Shown: one piece after another, positions 1 to 15,000 of the stretch
How positions within the stretch are numbered: position 1 is the stretch's first letter
Layout of the letters: each line of letters starts with the position of its first letter
DNA from: Nautilus pompilius
Lineage: Eukaryota > Mollusca > Cephalopoda > Nautilida > Nautilidae
Reading direction: 5' to 3'
Assembly (NCBI GenBank): GCA_018389105.1
Contig: JACATO010001109.1
Span: 279,603-343,602, forward strand
Length of the DNA: 64,000 bases
Position numbers and translations under genes: made by a program
The notes under the pieces: generated by a model
What the model saw: only the letters and a program-made list of their open reading frames with translations
Database searches by the model: none
Told to the model about the DNA's origin: nothing

Positions 1-833
1 TTTGTTTCTTCATCCTTTACTCTCAAGCCCACACAAAAACCACAAGTATTCAGGATCTTCATCCAGCCCACCAATGAAAGTTCTTTCTTGCGGAATAAAT
101 ACTTCAAAACTTCTCTACTCCAAGAAGCTAAGTCTCTCCATCTCTTATTGTAGGTCCACTGTCTACATATCCTTGAATATTTCAAAAATTTTCTCAGTCT
201 GCTCAGTCCAAAAGATCTCTTTACGCTCACTGGCTTACCTGGTGTACTTTAACATGTAATCAGGGGACATTTTTTATAAAAGGTGTAATCACCGTGTGAT
301 GAAAACCACTCAAGAAAACAGCAACAGCACAAAGATAATGGCAGACAGAGTTTTAACATAAACAATGGCCAATGAATATTAATGGCATAGTAATAAGCTA
401 CAGGTGTCATTTATAGATGAGTATTATTTGTTCTCAAATACATTCCAAAACTGTGGATGTTAGTTAACTTGGACATGGAAGTTTATAATTGTAATTTAAA
501 GATGAAAGACTTGTTTTTGTGTTACTTTTCTTCATCTTTAAAACTTTTTTTTTTTTTTAAATCAGTAAATACTGAAACATACTGAAGATGAATTTGTCAT
601 CTTGTTGCGAGAGCTTAACTTGTCTTGCAACTTTCAGGAAACCATAACAAAGTGAAAACAAAAAAAAAAAGGGGACCAGTGAACTCCATTACTGGTATTT
701 GTGATTCGTTTTCAATGATAAGAATACACCTCCCTAATTATCAGATGGACTCTTTCTTGTTATATTTAAACGTTTTACAAGCCCACAAAATAGGGAGTGC
801 GCGCGGACCGCTGTGCGATGTGACAGTTCTGAC

Positions 834-864
<31 letters not shown>

Positions 865-2909
865 CCCAAACTAAACTCTGGCAAGACTCTGTATTCCAAA
901 ACTATTCCACTGTATCATTTGAACTCGGCTCTTTTATTCTTTCTGTTTACTCCATTTTTAACTGACATTGTGATTAATTTTGTTTTCTTTTTCTTTAATT
1001 TTCCTCAACCCTCTCTCTTCCCTTCCCCCCGTTCAATTTATTTGCCAATTATTCCCTTGTTAAAAGTCTTTTATGCTTTCGATACTGTGCAAAGTGCACT
1101 TTTACTGAATCCTATCTTGGGATGGGACAAATTAGTTAGCTTTAATGTCAGCCCTTGTGTTCCTCCAGATAATGAAGTAATCTTTTAAAATGATTTTCCA
1201 TCAATAGGTTAAAGAACCATTCTAAGTGATGAGAAATTTAAAAAAAACTACATGCAAGTTATCGCTTTTTCAGCATCAGTAAATAGGAATGTTTCAATTA
1301 TACTACAGCGAGAATACATTCAAACTCCTCCTGGGGGGGGGTGGTAACCATGGGATACAAAAGGCAGAGCAATAATGATCATTTTTTTTAATGAAGGAAA
1401 AATGCATTCCTTCAGAAATGCAGTAATAAAGTAATTCATGGCTAACATTCAGATTAAAGGATCTAACAAGCAAAATTTCACTATTAGATCGGAAATCATG
1501 TCCAACGAGATCGAACTACACACACAGTACCTTTCAGTTGTAAGTTCTTTGTTTTCTTTGGATTCTTCTCTCTCTCTTTTTTGTTTTTAACAAAGATTAC
1601 AGAAGCCATTTCGATGAATGCAAGAACAGGAGTGGGGGGGGGGGAATCTCAAAAAGGCCCTTATTTTTTCAAATGCATACATCATACGGTTATCCTGAGG
1701 CATGTTTAAGCATCACTGTGGTTACTTGTAGCCCGTGGCCTTTGTCTTTGATGAGAGACAAACTGCTCGGCCAAAATAGCTCTTAAAATGGCTTCTAGTC
1801 ACTTCAATATCCGCTACTTCTTGTTTTTTTTTTCTTTTAAATCTTTTATAATGCTGAAAGAGGAAGCTCAGTTATTTGAAACTCTAAAAGATTTTTATTT
1901 TTTAAATAATAATAGTAATAAAGGCAAATGCTAAATAGTTATTCAACTTTTCATGAAAAACTGACAGTACTGTCATTTTTGGCAGCTTCCCACTAAGAGA
2001 TTTTGTCTGCTTGGTTTAGATACATAAAAATCTCTTCTTACCAATTGCTATGGAGCAGAAAAAAACCTGTTTAACCCTCTGGAGACAATAAAAGGCCAGT
2101 CAATTGGCCCAAAGCTAGTGAGCAAAAAAGACTACACAGCTGATCCTTCAGCCCCATAAAAGAACTTTGCTGAATGGTTCCCTATAAATAGAGTGGACCA
2201 ATCAGCAATGGCCTTTCAATAAAGCAACATCCTAGTAAGTCAATGGTAGCAGTCAGTTTTTCTGTCTTTCTAGCTAAAAACTTTCAAAATTGTCTGTCTC
2301 CAAGAAGGGGGGGGGGGTAATTTTCTGTGAACCATCTGGGGTACAAATGCACCCAACTACTCCTCATATCTGCATTACTTAGCACAAGTGGAGCCACAGG
2401 AGCTCTGATACATAGAACTTCCCTCACCAATATTATCATTTGTAATGACAAATCCATATTGCTCCAAACCCACGTGTTCAGCATTACAAGGGTGTTGACT
2501 AAAGAAGCATATAGCCAATTCAACACAAATACTGCCATTTCTAGTTGGTATAAGGTAAAAACTGGCATGGTGTGCAAAAGAGTTAACTTGATTTTTTTTT
2601 TTTTTTTATAAATAAGAAAATATTACCCAATCTAGGCATTAGACATTTGAAGGAAGAGAACTTTTCAAAATGATTTAGGGGTTTAGAGTATGTGGACAGG
2701 CCCACAGATAGTTTCAGCTATTTCCAGGTAGACTGATTAAAGGACCAGCACAGCAGCCTTATAGCCAGGAAAACCGTCCAGTCACAAAACTACATTAACT
2801 GTTCAGCAGTGCATCGTTTTTAATAACCGAGTCATCAACAGGAGTTTTGGCAGCTTGTACAAGCCACGATCGCTTTCAAGCAGCACCTGAACAAAGTAGC
2901 GCCACCTAC
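1..2909 (-). other. Intron following ANKRD27 exon 21, no further exon seen
   Basis: I searched for the second ankyrin block expected next and found no TPLHLA-type exon, so this is read as intron running off the window. It holds a (CA)n tract at about 833-868 and a 12 bp-arm inverted repeat (TTTAAAGATGAA at 495-506 with its complement at 531-542). The ORFs here are AT-rich and look spurious. Confidence 0.7.
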
Positions 2910-3029
2910 GTTTTGCAGTGGCTCACATTTGCTGCACTGACAGAGGGGATGGCAGAGATCGTCCGTGCTGATGTCGGCAGGGTTGGCAGTTTCTTCTGTG
3001 CTCTCATTGAAGCCCATGTAAAAGCACAC
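2910..3029 (-). CDS. ANKRD27: ANKRD27 exon 21, second CHPLC zinc motif
   Basis: Forty codons, phase 0. It contains DLCHPLCQCSKCEPLQN, nearly identical to vertebrate CHPLCQCPKC. C733, C737, C739 and C742 form the second VPS29-binding zinc motif. The donor is GTAGGT. The frame stays open past the donor, but that extension has no family similarity, so I end the exon at 2910. The gene continues off the left edge. Confidence 0.95.
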
Positions 3030-6000
3030 CTACAATAAACAACAAAAGAAATTAATAGGTAACCCGACTGTTCAAGTCAGTTTGTATATATTTCTGTCCT
3101 TGTTTTTTGTATTCTTCATCCACTTTTTTGTTGTTGTTATTGTTCTTCTTCAAAAAAGAATACAATCTAATTCATCCCCCCGTTTCTCATAGCTCTTAAT
3201 GCTCTAGTTGCAGAACTGCAGCAAAGCAGAACAAATTCCTAGCTGCAGCTAATAATAGCGGAGTCAACTAGTTCAGAAACTGTGTACTTCTTTACCCTAA
3301 GGGTTGGGAGGGAAGAGCACCGCGCCACGCCACACCACAGCACAACACAATGGCTTCTTTCCTTCTGGTTTCAACTAAACTAAAGGCCTTGTGTTCTAAA
3401 AAGCAGTCAACCACTCTCCAGGAGAAGTTGGACATCGTTGATTCATGACCTGAAGCAGACACTATCCCAAACACGCAATATGTCAAGAAAAACTCTCTAC
3501 TGTTTTGTTAACAAGCCACAAACCTGGTGCCCAGGAAATCTCCAATGTAGAGTACACAAGGGCAGAAAAGTGAAAGGAAGTTGAGAAACGATCATAAAAC
3601 AAAAATTATTATCAACATGTACTGTAGCATAGTCAAATAACTGTACATCCAGTTGTGGGAACATAACATTCTCCACACAAAAGATGTTCAGTTTTGATTA
3701 TAAACGTCTTGACTGAGCCAATGAATTCTGTGAGATGCCATTGTATCCAAACTGTGGGGAAACTTTCACATAGCTGACTCTAAATGCAAGCTGAGGTGAG
3801 TAACAGATCCTTTGCAACTCACCATCACTAACAAACTGCTGATGTGGTTACTGTTGGCAGGAATGGAGGAAAAAGGTGTTTGATGCAGAACAGGCTTGCA
3901 GGTGACAAGAGCAAGTCATGGTTCACCTACTCAGCAGTTAAACATGCAGAGTTTTGCAATCTAGCCACCCAACAAGGGTGGAAAACAGACAGCCATAAAG
4001 GGCAAAAGTCCCAAGTCCCAGCTGATCAGAAAATCAAATGGAATCCCTTTCTCTTTAAATATGAAGAAATCTGAATTCTCTGTTTTTCAATGTACATGGT
4101 AAGTGGTTTGAGACAATGGCTGGTAACAAATATTAATTACCAGCTGGGAGTCGTCATCAGTGATGGCTTTAAATAAAAGTTCTTTACGCCGGAGAAGAGC
4201 TGCATCAATGGGCGAGGAAGACTGGTTAGATTCAAGCTTCAATGGACCCTCAGGAATTTCTTTCGTCAAATGCTTCTTTTTAATAAGAATGAGCTGAAAT
4301 AAAAACAGAATACACTTTATAATTACTCAAAACCAATCCTTGCATTTGGAAAATTCTCTAAACAAAAAGGAAAAAGGAAAAAAAATCATCCTTCTATGGG
4401 TAAAGTTGTGAAACCTAGCAGCAATTCTGGTGTTCTGTTGGTGTCTTTTGGATCAGATTTACTGTTGAAAGTCTGGCACTGCTGTCTCCATGCATGGCTA
4501 AATGACGATTAGTTTTGAGAAGAAACCTGAAAATTCTCTATCCAGCAGCCAGCTTGCACCATGGTCACGCTGGGCCTGATTTTACTTCTCTATTACTCAC
4601 ACTAAGCTACCTGCTTTCTAGATTCTTTTTTAATGAGCCACTATGAAAAGCACTGCTGGTTATTTCATCTGCTTTCCATGTTGTGCCACTTGGAACTCTT
4701 CCTTTGCTGGAGTATCCGTCCTTGGTCCTGGCTCATAGGAGAAATGTCTGCAGTTGGTTGGGGCACTCAGATTACACTGCCTGCCATCAAATGAAGTGAT
4801 CATTATTGCTATTACTGACTGATTATCATCATCATCCAGTGTTTGAAAATAATATAAACAAAATTACATACACCTTTTACAAATGTCACTGTACATTTTA
4901 TCCTCATAATTTGTCTGAATGCACAACACAAAAGACTGAAACGGCATATTTTTCAAAATTCTACTATGACGTTTGTGTATGTGCGTTTATTGTGTTCTTT
5001 CTGTGTAATTAGTATTTACCTGTAATATTCTCCCTTAGACAAATAAATTGTTTTGGGCCTTCTAATTTGGAGAAGGTGAAGCACGGGGTGTAGGCACTCA
5101 CCTGAGACTTTATCATCATCAGATGTTTATTTGTCGTAGATGACTCCTGCAGTATTTGCTTGACCTTGGCATTGTGCGCGCAGCTGATGGGGGTCTGTTT
5201 CTTCTTATTGCGTACGTCAGTCTGTGCCACGTTTTCCAAAAGAGTTCGCACAATCTCCTCTAAAAAAAATAAAAAAATATGCAATTGTCCCTGCACTAAC
5301 AGTAGGATGATGCTCAAAAGGAAAAAAAAACTAAACAAGCACCAAGGTACTAACTTTACCATCTCTCATGGAACCATAACTGTTGCGAAGGATTTGCAGG
5401 AATTTGCTGTCTTGAGATTCGGCAGCAAATCTGAGTTAAAGTTGATGTCATTCCTGCCATTGCCAAGAGTTCTGCAGACTGGGTGAAACATTTAACTGAT
5501 GATACTGCAGGGATAACCTGTATTAGCTAGAATTTGAGCTTTAGTGATCAGACGCCACAGTATATTATTTTGCGCATAGATTACAAGAACAAGGAAATAA
5601 AGTCATTTTTCATTGTTGTATGGCTACAAAAGCCACAGAGCTCCTGAACAAAGGCAAACCACCTTTTACTGTTTGATCATCTTGAACAGGGGAAAGGAAT
5701 AAGCAAACCACTAAAGAATAACTGACTAAAGCAACAATTAAAAATGGCTTTCCTGAAGTACACAGGATCCTTTACATGTACCAGAAACAGCACTTATAAA
5801 AGATTAGGCAGACATCAGTGACAACATCTCAATAATCCATGGATTCTTGTTGAAAAAGACAGCAAGAACATTCTATCTAGAGCTTGCAAACAAAATGACT
5901 TGTTAATTCTCCTATCCCCATGTTAACACTAATGATTTTAATTAGTGTACTTTGCAATGAATAATGCATCAGCCTATCTCCTTAATTATTTATACAATAT

Positions 6001-9000
6001 TTAATTCTGCAACAGAAAGCTAGAGGGCACTTGACATAATAACATGTAATACAGCAGAGTATGAGAGGCAGTCATCCCACTCACATCTAAAGATGTAAGC
6101 CAGATACATCAGCCATATAAAGGCTGATGATAACAGTCTGAAATTGAATTAGGGTGATGAACCCCCATTATGAAGTGGTAGTTGCGACATTTAATAGCCA
6201 TTCCAGGCGCAGCAGAAAGAACTACAGATTTCCAAACAGCCCTTGAATTTCCAATTATGCAATCTATTTCAAATAAATCAGTTCAGAGTTTGTTAGGGAG
6301 ACAGGTCTCCAGTTACGAGAATTAAGTAAATAAGATTAATCAGAAAGTTTGTTTTTTTTCCCAACTCTGCGCATCAGCTGAGATTTACGCAAAGACGACG
6401 GGCCTGTGGTAAAGCCGCTCTGCGCATCACATCAAACCAGCCGGGTGGGTTTCCGAGGGATTAAATCCACACGCTCCCACGGCATGCCTTTCGTGATTTA
6501 CCACACTAAACAAAGACACCTCTGAAAATGGAAGCTTTGTGAGTCATTCATTAGAGACAGAAACCTGCCTGCCACACAAGGAGTGTGCCAGGGTGCTCCG
6601 TTATTAAAACCATAAGAGTTTCGACCATCGACATGGCTAACACCCTTTTTTTTTTGTTTTTTTAAACTTCACAAGCGTCAACAGCTAGAAGCTATTAATA
6701 TGGAGCAGCGATCCAGCCCAGCTGTTTCCTGAGCCAATCTTCAAGAACCCGCACAGCTTAAGTAGGGCATTCCTTTTCATCTCTGTCTCAGAGCGCATCT
6801 GTCGTACAGATGCGGATACCAGCAGAAACTATAAAATCTTCCAGCGGATGCTGCTCGTTTTCTCATTTCTAAGAGCTGTCTGAAACACCTCAGTTTTTGT
6901 ACTGCATCACACGGAGTGTTACATTAGTGTTTTGTTACTGTGTCAAAGTTTAATAAACCTAGAAATAATGGCAATACATTTAAGTCTTGGCGAACGTTTA
7001 CCCAAAAATTCCAGATTTCTACCCTCACCATTATCTGTACAACGTTGAAGCCCGTTTTAAAATGCCGTGAAAACATCCACCTGTTGTTCACAAGACATGC
7101 CGGTTATTTCACGTTTAATTTTATTTCGTGTTTAATTCTTTCCTTGAGATCCTTCAAATCATTAAATTTATTGTTGTATTTCAATTTTCTCCAAAGAGAG
7201 GGAAACAGTCATCTTGGATTCAGACTAAGCTAGCCATAGCACAGACTGGGCTTTCTTCTCTACGGCCGCCATTTTGAATAACAACATGTTGGTTGTGACC
7301 TCACTGCACCAGTGGCACCACCTGTTTCGCATAAACACCCTTAGGTTTAATCAAAATTAAATTCTAACTGTCTCAGCATTATTTATACGTTCATTAAACT
7401 CTGAAACAGTAACAGGACATTGCATGAGACCCCGTTTATCGCGAAGCATCATAGGATTTCGTGAAAAACGAACCAAAAAGGGGCCATGCTTTTTCTCCTC
7501 TTTTTTTTTTAAAATGCAAAAGTAAAGATAATACCACTGCACCTTTATTTTACTTTTTTTTTTTTTAATTTCTCATTGTGGAATTTAAAAATAAAAGAGA
7601 ATGAAAAGCATTTTATCCTGAGAGGAATGTGCTTCTCTGAATTTGACTTATTAAAATACTAACAGTTTTGGAAATGGCATCTGGAGTTACAAACAAGTAC
7701 CTCAAAATGCTCTCAGCAGGGTTGTTAACTCCTCTTTCCCCACAAGCACGAGGCAGCTTTAGGAGAAATACTGCATGAGAGAAGCTGGAAGAAGGCAGAA
7801 GCTAAGAGACAGTCCACCTACCATAGCCCCACTTGGCGGCAAGATGGAGCGGTGTGTTCCCAGCGTCATTCATAGCATTCAAATCCAGCTTTCCAGTGCC
7901 ACAATCACTGAAAACTAAAGCTTTCACACACTGAAATATGAAAAAGACAAGAAGTTAATGTTACAAGTAGATCTTCAAAATGAAAAACGTTACAGTCTTA
8001 GCAAGCACTTAACTAATGCCTTAAAAAGTCCTTCATTTTTAGACAACTCTGACCTCTGAAGGTCACACTATTCCCAGTTACCTGTCATGGTGCACTAGCC
8101 TTTCTTTAATGGCCAGCCAGTGAAGTGGTCTCCCCTCACTATCAGCCTCTCCTGCATGGGTTTTCTCTTGACACTCCAGATGGAGGGGGGGAGATCCTTT
8201 TTACCCTTATCTTGTCGATTGTTTTTGACCCTTATGTTTGACATGTAGTAAGACAATTGTAAACATGCTTTGACAGGAAAAGTTCCCTGCATAAGCAAGA
8301 GTCCTGGCGAATTCTATCTTCAGTAAGGTGGTGGGTGGTGTACACTAACGTCTACAAGTTGACAACTCTAGTACTACAGCCATCCACTAGGAAACACTGC
8401 CAATCCTATGCAGCATGGAGTCCAGCAAATGCAGACCCCCCCAGAGACATCCCCTACTGCAGCTCTTAATTTTTAGATGTGGGAGGAAACTGTAATGCCA
8501 GAAACCCATGCAGTTGGCTGGAGAAGAGAGCAAAGAGGATTTGTGCCAAGGAGAGTGCAGGAAGGTGACATTATACAGACAGACAAAACCACAATCCGAA
8601 AACTTTGGTTCCAATCTCCCTTTCAGCTAAATAAGCAACAGACAGAATCAACAATTCCCCCCAGTACCAAGTTATAAATGAGGCATATTGATGGTACATT
8701 TTCCAAGAAAATCTTCACGAAGTAATTTCAGAAATGGCATGATAGAGGCACTCTTTAGTCGTCTTAGACGAGATTCCAAGACAGCTTGTTTTCTCTTGTT
8801 TTTACTTTTTGTGGTGGTGATTTTAATTTTCTTTTTTTTTTAGAATCAACAAAAATCAGCAACTTGTTCAATCTGTTTCTTTAATTTTGTATCCCTTCAT
8901 TTCCTCTTAATTCTTACCAAAAAAAAATAATAATAATAATAAATAAATAGATGAACAAATAGACGGATGCAATCGCACTGATTCTCAGGGACTGGCTAAA

Positions 9001-12000
9001 AGATTATGGTCAGTCGCTGCTTTGCCAGTTATGAGGGGTGTCATAGTCACGGGTTGAAACCACGAAGAATTCGTACAATTACCCAAGTCCGACTAAAAGG
9101 GATTAAAAACGCTTTTCCATACACAAATTTCCCTCTCCTCCTCCTCCTCAACTGTGAAGAAGACATCGCTGTTTTCTTGTGCTTTGTTCCAGGAACAACA
9201 GAGAAGTCAGGGAAGGCTATCTTAGCATATTCGCTTAGTATTCCTGTGATGAATGGCTCCATTTGGCTTGGACCACTTTTTCCATTTCTCAGCTACTGGA
9301 AAACCGACTTCTCCTCAGTGGGGCTCACGTCAGCTCTGGCATCTGGAATAGTTTTCCTTCAGTTTCCTACCTTTGCCATTTAAAGGACATTTCTTGCCCT
9401 GAGAATAATACAAAAGCTCGGCATTTGCCTCTGTAGTCGACCATTCTTAAAGGGAAGACCTAGCCGAGGTGCTGCTAATGAGGGAAATGTATGACGACGA
9501 CAGGTTATGAAGCGGAATATTACGAAGCTTTTCTAAACATTATTTGCACTGTTGCCAAGGAGCTTTCACAGCCTCTGAGGCTGTGTTCACATAAGAACAA
9601 TAATTAAGGCACTGGTCAATTAAACTGCATACTTATCAGTGCTGACCTACTAATGAAACACGTTGTTGTTTTCTGCCATTGCCAGATTTTGTAACCATTG
9701 GAGAAAAAAAAAATTGTTTTATAAAATGCTACCAATACCCAAGATTAAGGGATCAGCAGAAAAGAAAAAAAATTAAGCAAAACTTGTTCTAAGTTTCATA
9801 AAAACCATCAAGTTGTCCACCTTTAGATTCCCGTTTTGTTTTCCTTTGAATGCCTTGCTTGACGATATCTTTTGAAAACCTGAACCTTTCAATGAATGTA
9901 TACATTTTCACATCTGAAATATAAACTAGGTTTATAGAGACAGCAACTCAGGGAAAAGTCATGTGAAAATTAACCGGGAGCTTCAGAATCCCCCCAATTC
10001 ATCTGACCATGGAGAACAGGCTGATAATTTAGCTATATCCTCCTGAGGATACACACTGTCTCTTTTTTAAAAAAGCAGCAGCAGAGAAGTGGGGTTCATA
10101 TTTCACATCAATACACAAAAGATTTTTTTTTTTTTTTTACAAATCTAACCCTGCCAGGGGAGAGGGTAGCATTTTAAAGGGAAACAAACTGCAGTCTTTA
10201 CATAAACGATCAGATCTTTGATTCTTTGGACTGTTTTGATGGCTTTGTTCCAGTGAATTAACGGCACAGTTGTATTCCGAGCAGTCAGTCGTTCTAACCA
10301 TCTCTAACTACGGATCTTCATGTGTTGTACAGGGACAGCAATTAACTTTTCTCACTGAGAGAGAACACATCTGTCTGTCTGTCTGTCTGCCTGCCTCCCT
10401 ATCCTCAGATCCAAGAGAGAAAAAAGATCAAAACATCTGGCACCAAATTAGCCATAAAGTATGTTTCAGCAGAATTGAGGGGAAGGACACCAATAAACAA
10501 AATATAATAGGAAATACTTTTAGAAAGTCAAAAATAATACTGCAAAATGTGTAAGGATCCAAAATAGGACATTTAAATAACATCATCATCATCATGTACT
10601 GGATCTTTAATTAAAAAAAAAAAAACAAACAAGAGAGTTATGTAGGGGGGGGGGAGAAAAAGATATTAAAAATTATCAGTAAAAATCAAATAAGCAACAA
10701 GAGACTTGGAGAGGAAGGGAGGAAGGGAGGAAGGGAGGGAGAGACTGACAACCTGAACAACCTGTTGTTGAAAGATGGCACCTAAAAGGTGTGCAGAGAC
10801 TCTTTACTTGCTATCAGCAAGCCAGTGGGGTTCCTGTCTCACCAGCTGTCATGCACAGAGGACACTTCTAGGGGAGCTAAGTGCACCTTATTTAGTCCGT
10901 TCATGGACTGCACAATCAATATTGCCAATCCCCGTGACAGACCAGTTTCCTTTAGTTGAGCAAAATAAAGAGTATCCGTCAAAGTCTCTCAATCTGCGTA
11001 CTTTCGTTTTTTTTTTTTTTTTTAAAATGGTGATTTTGGTCAAAGTGCTATAGCAACAAAACGAACGACTCCACTATTTGTCCTTTAAAACACCAGTCTA
11101 AGTGGCTCTTTCACTTTGCACAGCAACAGTCCCTAGCTTGGGCATCCACAGCACTTTTTTTCTGAGAAGGAAATTCCAAAAAATGTCAGCAGAATAAACT
11201 ACAGAAGTGGGTGGGGAGCATAGACAGGTTAGGGGCTTATATTGTATTTTTCTATACTGCTACTCTCTTCCCAGCCTTGACCTTTTGACCTTTGGCCAGG
11301 TACGGTCTGACTCCTTACTCCCTGCCTGATGCTGCCATCATTACACTATCATCATCAACTTTCCAGAAATGGGGAGAGAGTTGTCCCTTCTCCCCTGCCC
11401 TTGCAGACACTCATGGGTCTTAACTACTTGGCCTGACCATCAAAAAAACTTTTATAAATTTAACGAAAAGTTAACGAATAGCAATAGTAAATACTTGATT
11501 AATGCTGGCAAATAAAATTCAAACAACAGCAGATGCAGTAAAAAAAAATTCAGAGCGATCAAAACTAACTATGCAGTGGAAAACGTTCACTTTATACAGG
11601 TAAAAATTTAACTCCTTTAAAGCATTATGCGTGCTCCCTGAGAAAGTCGAAGCAGCAATTTTGAAGGACTCTGAAGCATTGCATCTGAAATTCTTGACAG
11701 CTTCTCCTCGCCCGACACTTTTGGCCGACCTGATCGTTGATAATCCCCAACAGAACCAGTATCTTCAAATTTGCTAACCAATGCTCTTACAGTCTTTCTG
11801 TTCGGAAGCTTTACATCAGGAAATTCTTGTAAGAACTCATTCTTGAACTCCTGTGGTGTATTTATAATTATTTGCGTACAATTTCTTAATGAGAAAGATT
11901 TGTTTGGCATTTGAAAGAACCATTGCACAAAAATTACAATCACACAAAAATCACGTTTCGCTTTTGCAAATTTACTGCCAATACTTGTTTGTCATTTTGG

Positions 12001-15000
12001 GAACTACAGTACAAAATAACAAAACACAAGGAAAGGAATCAAAAATGATTACAAATACACTCCACTGCATAGTTACTTTCTGATCACCATGTACAACACA
12101 ATATTTGAAAGATAACACTGATGGTAAACAAGATGTAAGGCTGATCATTGAAATGCAGCTTTTGGTGGCTTGAGATTGGCCAGTAGCATCCCACATAAAA
12201 CTTTTCCATGCGTCCTCTCCTTAGTCAGGCAGGGCAATGACAAATAAGTTTTATTATCCAAAACATTAGATTGCTAAAGCTTTGTTCTTTATACATGTGT
12301 CAGGGATATTTGATACTTTGTTATAAATCCAGAATGCAAACAGAGTTCATTCTAGGCAATGACACAGCAAAGGCTGAAATTACAAACATCTTAGGTAGCA
12401 TTCTAAAAATTCAAAAGTGGACACACATTTAGCATACACCAATTTGATATAAGTAAATGGTCACCTTCTGAGAGCCAAATAAGCCATTTCAGTCACATGA
12501 TAAGCACATCATGATTACAAGCCATAAAAACAGGTAGGCTAGAAGCCTTAGTTTACAAACAGAGATACCACTTCAGAAAGCTTACAAGAACTAATGAACT
12601 TTGACAAGAGGTTGCAGGTTGCATACCTGAGCAAGATGTTGGTAGAAGTTAGTAGGAAAAAAACTGCTAACCAACAGAATGACTAGTTCAAGAGAGGCCA
12701 TAAGACAAATATTCATATGAATTTTAAATGCCCAAAGACAAATGGAGAATTCCTGCTGTAAAGAGACCTGATGAAACTGAACCATGAGAAATATCTACTG
12801 ATGTTTCACATCTACAGTTGTCTATGGCAAGAGATACAAAATATGGCTGTCCGTCTGTCTGTCATGATGTAGAATGCAATTTAGATCGCTGGACAGTTAC
12901 AGCTGGTAGTCTGTGAAGAAAGTGTAACTTCTACCTGATGCATCAACATTTTCTGAAGGGGACTTCTGCCTGTCAATGCCAATGGTCATGTCCAAAAAAG
13001 GGCTATATTTTTATAGGAGATGGTACCTTAACTCACCCCTACCTGTGCAACATAAAAATTAGAAGAATCAGGACATCACAACCACTCGATGCAGATCTTA
13101 TGTGTGTGAGCTGCCCTTGAACAATCTCTGCACAAATGACCCTGAAAACCTCTTTCCAAGAAATCCCTAGTGATGATCCTGTGCAGGCTACAATTTCAAA
13201 AACCAGGATTGCCGATTCAGTGTATCGGCATAAGGCAAAGGGATTGCACCCAAAGTATTAGCCACACCTGTATTTTGCCGGTGCTAAGTATGGTTGTTCT
13301 GGGATGAGCAGGTGTGTACTTTCAAGCTTAGCTCTGTTTTACTTATGTCCAGTCTCTCTCTTCCACACTGGTCAGTAATTACCTACTATATGAGTGGCAG
13401 CAGGTGAGTGTATGCATAGTGCACTAGCTCTTGTGATGGTTGCAGGGTTGGGTTCAGTTCCTTTTGGAATCCAACACCGTTTGTCAACCTAACTCCTGAC
13501 GTGATTTATTCCCTCTCTCGTCTACATTGGCACATCTGTGCGGGTGGGGTTTCCTCTGGTTTCCGCCCACATTTAAACAGAACCACCTGCTTCACTATGG
13601 TGTAGCAGCTTGGCCCTCTCACCTGTTTAATAGTCATATTTTATACAAATCAGCCTATTACTACACATAATCACGTGCGTGTAAGTATTTGACTGATTAG
13701 AAAGTCCACACGTAAAAAAATAAATAAATAAATAAAAAGTTGATTTTAGAACTTTTGTTGCACTGACTTTTAAAGAACATATTCTCCTCCAAGGCGAATT
13801 ATTTTGAGTCTACCACATGACCATCACTGTTCTACATTGGAAAAGACCAACTATTCCTCACCTCATAAACTACGGCCTCCAAATGAGGGCCAAGACTTTG
13901 TTGGGAAATAAACAAAACAGGCCCTCTAGCATTAGTTGTGTACTGAGAAGAGAGAGCGCATCACCAAAATTCTTCATTGATTATGGGTCTGAGGCAATAC
14001 TGCTGCAATGAGCCAGCCAAACTGTCATTATAATACTATTTATTATGCAGTGTTGAACACTTTTTTGGGGCCAGGTGTAGTTTTTTTTTTTGTTTTGTTA
14101 TTTGACACCATACTAATGCTTGTAGCCTCCCATGCTAAGAAGTCAAGCTACCCAATCAGTGAGCAAGCACACAATCTATCACATAGCCAAGATAGGGATC
14201 TGAAACCTCTGCAATTGGAAAACCATGCAGCAAGAACAACTAAAGAAACTGTCACCACCAAGAACAACAAAGACTTTCTTTATCGAAATTAAGGTGCAGA
14301 TTTACTGAGCTTCCGCTGACCTTTCTGCTAGTAAAATCTCACTACATGCACTACTAATCTGGTTGTTTTCATTAATTAAACTTTCCAATGTTAATTAGTT
14401 ATTGGTAGGTATGCCAGGCCATCCATGTCCTTAGCACATTTCCTCAGCATTGCTTAATCCTCATTAAATCCTTGGGAATGGCCTTTGTTTATGATTGTTA
14501 CAATTTTATCAACAACATAACAGGTTAAAGAATGATTTAAAATATAGTATAGAAGAGATAACTGCAGACTACTACTCATAACAGCAACAGAGCCTGAATA
14601 AAGTTTAAGCCATTTTGTTAATTCTTGTCTATTTCCATGATCACAACAGTTTTCTGAGACAGGCAAAAGCATTTAGATTAAAAAAAAAACAACACAAAAC
14701 CATTTTGGACATTAAATCAAGTTTCCTCACCTCTTTTAGAAGAAAAGGGACATGTTGCAAAATAAATAAATTTTAAAGAGAGAGAGAGAGAGAGAGAAAC
14801 AATTGGCAAAATGATTGACTGCCAGTAAGGATGAAAATCCAGCACTGAGCTGGTAACAAATGGCCAACTGAAAATAGGCTGAAGACAAAAGGCGATGTAA
14901 ATCAACTACTTCTGCACTACAGTAACAAACGCAGTGTTGTTTATGGGTGAGGAAGAACAAGTAGCACAAGGTAATAAAACCGAATTTATATGGCAAAACA

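Larger units (their letters stand above)
3030..7821 (-). other. ANKRD27 introns 20, 19 and 18 between exons 21 and 18
   Basis: Intron sequence interrupted by exons 20 and 19. Nothing gene-like was found in it. A GC-richer patch lies at about 6360-6490. A hairpin with 9 bp perfect arms and a 3 base loop lies at 6794-6814 (CGCATCTGT / ACAGATGCG). Confidence 0.7.

Noticed and set aside
625-1188. 187-codon plus-strand ORF
   Set aside because: AT-rich with a (CA)n tract and no recognisable domain; lies in the intron after exon 21.
2284-2577. Minus-strand ORF considered as the next ANKRD27 exon
   Set aside because: No ankyrin pattern; the residues do not match the expected second ankyrin block.
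9006-9383. 125-codon plus-strand ORF
   Set aside because: No family similarity and no splice context; probably chance in intron 17.
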